Shown here in pieces: positions 26,205 to 29,183 of a stretch of DNA of 29,183 bases. Position numbers and translations under genes: made by a program. The notes beneath the pieces were generated by a model. It ran no database searches. It saw nothing but the letters and a program-made list of their open reading frames with translations, and was not told where the DNA came from. Source of the stretch: Candidatus Vogelbacteria bacterium CG10_big_fil_rev_8_21_14_0_10_51_16. Lineage in GTDB: Bacteria; Patescibacteriota; Minisyncoccia; Phycocordibacterales; JACRKE01. The stretch covers positions 8,426 through 37,608 of the forward strand of contig PCYI01000029.1 of NCBI GenBank assembly GCA_002774795.1, given 5' to 3'. Position 1 is the stretch's first letter, and every line of letters begins with the position of its first letter.

Positions 26205-28955
26205 CTATCTCTTTCGCACGCGTACTTTTTTCATTTTCTTAGCCGCCACTACTTTCGTTGCAACTTTTACATCTGCGGAATTTTTGGTTGTAGGCGCGTG
26301 AGTTTTCTTTTTTAACACTTTCTGCAGATACGCGCCGGTGGCGGAGTCCGGGCTATTGGCAATGTCAGCGGGAGTGCCTTTGGCCACGATGCGGCCACCC
26401 TTGTCTCCCCCTTCCGGCCCGAGGTCTACCACCCAGTCGGCTGTTTTTATGACATCCAGATTGTGTTCGATCACCACCACTGTATTGCCGCGGTTTACGA
26501 GCCGATTGAGTACATCTAGTAGCTTTTGAATGTCGGCAAAGTGGAGGCCGGTCGTCGGCTCGTCTAAGATATAGAGCGTACTATGCGTATCCCGTTTACC
26601 AAGCTCGGCCGAGAGCTTCACTCGCTGAGCCTCTCCGCCCGAGAGCGTCGTCGCCGACTGGCCAAGCTCCAGATAGCCAAGTCCGACCTCCTCCAAAATA
26701 TGCAGCCGATCATACAGCCACGGCACCTCTTCAAAGAAAGGGACCGCCTCTTCGATGGTCATCTTTAAAATGTCGTAGATACTCTTTCCTTTGTATTCCA
26801 CTTCCAAAGTCTCGCGATCAAAGCGCTTCCCCTTGCACACTTCACACCGCACATAGACCGTCGGCAAAAAGTGCATTTCGATGGCGATCTGGCCATGTCC
26901 TTCGCAGTTTTCGCACCGTCCGCCCGGCACATTAAAACTGAAGCGGCCCGGCTTGTAGCCCCGCACCCGCGCATCTTCGGTCGCCGCAAAGAGTTCGCGA
27001 ACAAAAGTCCAAGCGCCTACATAGGTGGCGGGGTTAGAGCGCGGAGTGCGTCCAATCGCGCCTTGATCGATATTGATGACGCGGTTCACATACTCAAAAC
27101 CAGTGATGGAGTTGTGCGCCCCAATCTTGTGAGTCGACCCGTTGTACTTATTGGCCGCCGCTTTAAAAAGCACATCGTAGACAAGGCTACTCTTGCCCGA
27201 TCCCGAAACTCCGGTCACCGCTGTCATGCGACGAAGCGGGATATCGACGTTGATGTTTTGCAGATTGTTCTCCGTCGCGCCCTTGATGCGCAGAAAAGCG
27301 TGGTCACGCCCAACATCTCGCCAGCGATCAGGTACCGCAATCTCTTCTTCGCCACGGAGAAAAGCCAACGTGCGCGATGTTTGTTTTTTGTCATCTAAAA
27401 GTGCAGGCATTGGTCCTTCGGCCACGATCTGCCCCCCATGGATGCCGGCTCCCGGGCCAAAGTCGACGAGATGATCAGAAGCCCAGATAGTTTCCTCATC
27501 ATGCTCCACGACCACAATCGTATTGCCGAGGTCACGAAGATCGAGGAGGGTTTTAATGAGCTTCGCATTATCGCGCTGGTGTAACCCGATCGTCGGCTCG
27601 TCCAAAATATAGAGCGTGCCCACAAGCCGCGAGCCGATCTGCGATGCCAAACGGATGCGCTGTGCTTCCCCGCCGGAGAGCGTTCCCGCCTTGCGCCCAA
27701 GGGTGAGATAGTCGAGGCCGACGTCAATCATAAATCTGAGGCGGTTTTTAATCTCACGCATGGGTACTTCGGCAATCTGCGCACCGGTAGCGGAAAGCCC
27801 CGTGACCAGAGAAAAAGGTGTCAGGAACCTTTTCCGCGTAGCGCCCTCTGGGTCTTGTAGAGAAAAGGTTCCTGACACCTTTTTCTCGGCATCGGCCTCT
27901 TGGAGTTTTGTAAAAAAGTCGTACGCCTTGGCGACAGACATGCTGGAAACGACATCGATATTCTTGCCGTCAATGAGGACACTTAAGGCCGCCGGCTTCA
28001 AGCGCCTCCCCTGACACTCGGCACAGATCTCATCCGACCATGTTTCTTTGACTCCAAGTCCGTGGCAAAGCTCGCAGGCACCGTAGGGACTGTTAAAGGA
28101 AAAAAGCCGTGGCTCAATTTCTGGAAACGAAAAGTTGTCGACAGGGCAGGTGAACTTGCTTGAAAACATCTGACATTTGACATTTGACATGTGGCTACTC
28201 GAACTCTCGTCGGGAAAGCCGATCATGAGGAGGTCGTTCCCATATTTGAGGGCATGCTCCACCGCTTCCGCTAAGCGCAAGCGATGGTTTTTATCGTTCT
28301 TGAAATCAAACTTGGCTGGCATACGATCCACCACAAGCTCGATCGTGTGTGCTTTGTAGCGCGAAAGGACGATGCGCTCGCGGAGAGAGTGCATCTTGCC
28401 ATTGACGCGGACTTCGCGAAAACCGGCTTTCAGAAAATCGTAGAGCATTTGGTAAAACTCTCCCTTACGACCCATCACGGCCGGGGCAAGAACTATCAAT
28501 TCGTCATTTGTGCTCTGTTCTGCTTCAGCAATGATGGCGTCCACGATCTCCTCGTTGGTCATCTTCTTAATGGCCGAGCCACAAGTGGGACAGAAAGGCT
28601 CTCCGGCGCGGGCGAACAAGACCCGCAGGTAGTCGTAAATCTCCGTGATAGTGGCCACCGTCGAGCGCGGGTTGGCCGAGTGGCTCTTTTGGTCGATGGA
28701 AATGGAGGGCGAAAGCCCCTCTATCTCATCCACGTCCGGCTTGTCGAGCCGACCCAAAAACTGCCGCGCGTAGGCGGAGAGCGACTCAATGTAGCGACGT
28801 TGCCCCTCGGCAAAGATGGTGTCGAAAGCCAAAGATGATTTGCCCGAGCCAGAAAGCCCAGTAAACACCGTCATTTTGCCACGAGGCAACTCAAGAGAAA
28901 CATTTTTCAGGTTATGCTCTCTAGCACCACGAATAATTATTTTATCACTGGCCAT
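26205..28955 (-). CDS. uvrA: Excinuclease subunit UvrA
   Basis: 916 aa from the ATG at 28955 (an in-frame start at 29015 runs through a repeat). UvrA scans DNA for damage and loads UvrB. Walker A of ATPase I is GLSGSGKS (33-40), its signature LSGGE (426-430); ATPase II has GVSGSGKSSLVYDVLF, LSGGEAQRVKLSAEL and YILDEPTTGLH. The C-terminal zinc finger is complete (CENCEGHG, CEVCKGKRF). The first zinc site has C270-P-V-D273 where C-x-x-C is usual, with C294 and C297 intact. Inserts are residues 255-264 (HMSNVKCQMF, from TGACATT heptamers) and about 352-386, built on a perfect 26-bp inverted repeat (27809-27887). The C-terminal tail is Lys-rich. Confidence 0.96.
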   Translation of the reverse strand: MASDKIIIRGAREHNLKNVSLELPRGKMTVFTGLSGSGKSSLAFDTIFAEGQRRYIESLSAYARQFLGRLDKPDVDEIEGLSPSISIDQKSHSANPRSTVATITEIYDYLRVLFARAGEPFCPTCGSAIKKMTNEEIVDAIIAEAEQSTNDELIVLAPAVMGRKGEFYQMLYDFLKAGFREVRVNGKMHSLRERIVLSRYKAHTIELVVDRMPAKFDFKNDKNHRLRLAEAVEHALKYGNDLLMIGFPDESSSSHMSNVKCQMFSSKFTCPVDNFSFPEIEPRLFSFNSPYGACELCHGLGVKETWSDEICAECQGRRLKPAALSVLIDGKNIDVVSSMSVAKAYDFFTKLQEADAEKKVSGTFSLQDPEGATRKRFLTPFSLVTGLSATGAQIAEVPMREIKNRLRFMIDVGLDYLTLGRKAGTLSGGEAQRIRLASQIGSRLVGTLYILDEPTIGLHQRDNAKLIKTLLDLRDLGNTIVVVEHDEETIWASDHLVDFGPGAGIHGGQIVAEGPMPALLDDKKQTSRTLAFLRGEEEIAVPDRWRDVGRDHAFLRIKGATENNLQNINVDIPLRRMTAVTGVSGSGKSSLVYDVLFKAAANKYNGSTHKIGAHNSITGFEYVNRVINIDQGAIGRTPRSNPATYVGAWTFVRELFAATEDARVRGYKPGRFSFNVPGGRCENCEGHGQIAIEMHFLPTVYVRCEVCKGKRFDRETLEVEYKGKSIYDILKMTIEEAVPFFEEVPWLYDRLHILEEVGLGYLELGQSATTLSGGEAQRVKLSAELGKRDTHSTLYILDEPTTGLHFADIQKLLDVLNRLVNRGNTVVVIEHNLDVIKTADWVVDLGPEGGDKGGRIVAKGTPADIANSPDSATGAYLQKVLKKKTHAPTTKNSADVKVATKVVAAKKMKKVRVRKR
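27809..27887. repeat. Palindromic element inserted in frame in uvrA
   Basis: Perfect 26-bp arms (27809-27834 and 27862-27887), core AAGGTGTCAGGAACCTTTTC, with a 27-nt centre. It codes part of KKVSGTFSLQDPEGATRKRF, between FFTKLQ and the REIKNRL helix, where most UvrA proteins have a shorter loop. Confidence 0.9.
28171..28191. repeat. Heptamer repeat (TGACATT)3 inside uvrA
   Basis: TGACATT, TGACATT, TGACATG, coding HMSNVKCQMF on the minus strand, just before the first zinc-binding site of UvrA. Confidence 0.9.
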
Positions 28956-28959
28956 AATG

Positions 28960-29040
28960 TTAAGATGTCCAACCCCGTACCGAGCTTTGCTCTGGTACGA
29001 GGTGCTCCCGCGCACCCTTGATAATAATTTTATCTTGCAT
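28960..29040 (-). pseudogene. Truncated duplicate of the uvrA N-terminus
   Basis: A 26-codon frame starts MQDKIIIKGAREH, nearly the same as the uvrA start MASDKIIIRGAREH. It then runs into LVPEQSSVRGWTS, coded by a GTACCGAGCTTTGCTCTGGTAC palindrome (about 28978-28999), and stops at 28960, 4 nt before the real uvrA ATG. The two copies differ mainly at third codon positions. It is either a remnant of a second uvrA or a duplication made when the palindrome inserted. Confidence 0.55.
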
Positions 29041-29070
29041 AGTTTTAAGATATAACAGTCCTTATTCTAT

Positions 29071-29183
29071 CGTCTTTGCGAGGTAAACCGAAGCAATCCA
29101 GATAGGACATACGCAAATTGCTGTCTTTGCCACCGCCTTTGGCGGGGCCCCGCTATAAGCGGTGGCGAGGTAAACCGAAGCAA
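29071..29183. repeat. Cluster of palindromic repeat units at the window end
   Basis: Two copies of GCGAGGTAAACCGAAGCAA (29078-29097 and again from 29165, running off the window) surround copy 2 of the 36-nt palindrome (29130-29165). The first unit matches the element inside uvrC. No gene is visible here. Confidence 0.85.

Overview
The window looks like a chromosome segment of a small-genome bacterium of the Candidate Phyla Radiation (Patescibacteria, probably a Parcubacteria-type lineage). This is inference. The basis is many short membrane or exported proteins with no close family, a UvrC without its C-terminal helix-hairpin-helix part, a CcdA/DUF1573/DUF3105/cupredoxin set with no respiratory genes, mostly Shine-Dalgarno-free starts, and a dense load of short palindromes and tandem repeats. 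TGA is a normal stop here (for example hisS and the His-rich peptide at 1517-1579), so this is not a recoded-TGA lineage. GC content is moderate.

Layout. 1-1440: a TrmB-like regulator (cut by the window edge) diverges from a heme-oxygenase-like diiron oxidase, with a perfect inverted repeat between them. 1440-3335: a structured stretch with a tiny His-rich ORF, then hisS with a roughly 170-nt leader that can fold in two exclusive ways. 3338-4050: a 173-bp MITE-like element and a leaderless hicBA toxin-antitoxin pair. 4200-8500: an ABC exporter half-transporter, a DEAD-box RNA helicase behind a hairpin-rich leader, and an uncharacterised 175-aa protein. 8600-12650: an orphan HicB-like protein, a DoxX-like membrane protein and a copper operon (csoR, a Cys/His-tailed membrane peptide, a membrane-anchored cupredoxin, copA). 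12690-16920: a second minus-strand set of envelope proteins (DUF1573, CcdA, a CxxC four-helix protein, an unrecognised Cys/His exported protein, DUF3105, and upstream a further membrane protein). 17010-22480: rsmE, a 2-Cys peroxiredoxin, a SIMPL protein, a small GTG-start gene and recG. 22720-29183: a His-rich Cys-less cupredoxin, uvrC, a two-gene cassette flanked by direct repeats, vapBC and uvrA.

How the genes may work together. Copper sensing and export (CsoR, CopA, cupredoxins), transmembrane thiol transfer (CcdA with Cys-bearing partners), peroxide removal (AhpC) and DNA repair (UvrA, UvrC, RecG) suggest a stress and envelope-redox neighbourhood. Only the csoR-copA and DUF1573-CcdA-138 aa groups are convincing operons; the wider link is inference.

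The most unusual property is repeat content. Seven-base-period tandem repeats occur between genes and in frame inside recG, uvrC and uvrA, and palindromic elements interrupt uvrC, uvrA, recG and rsmE without breaking the reading frame. Repeats also supply the stop codons of hisS, uvrC and the 120-aa cupredoxin gene, and overlap the start of copA. Two translation-start styles coexist: accessory genes with a strong GGAGG site and their own terminator, and core genes with no such site, some apparently leaderless.
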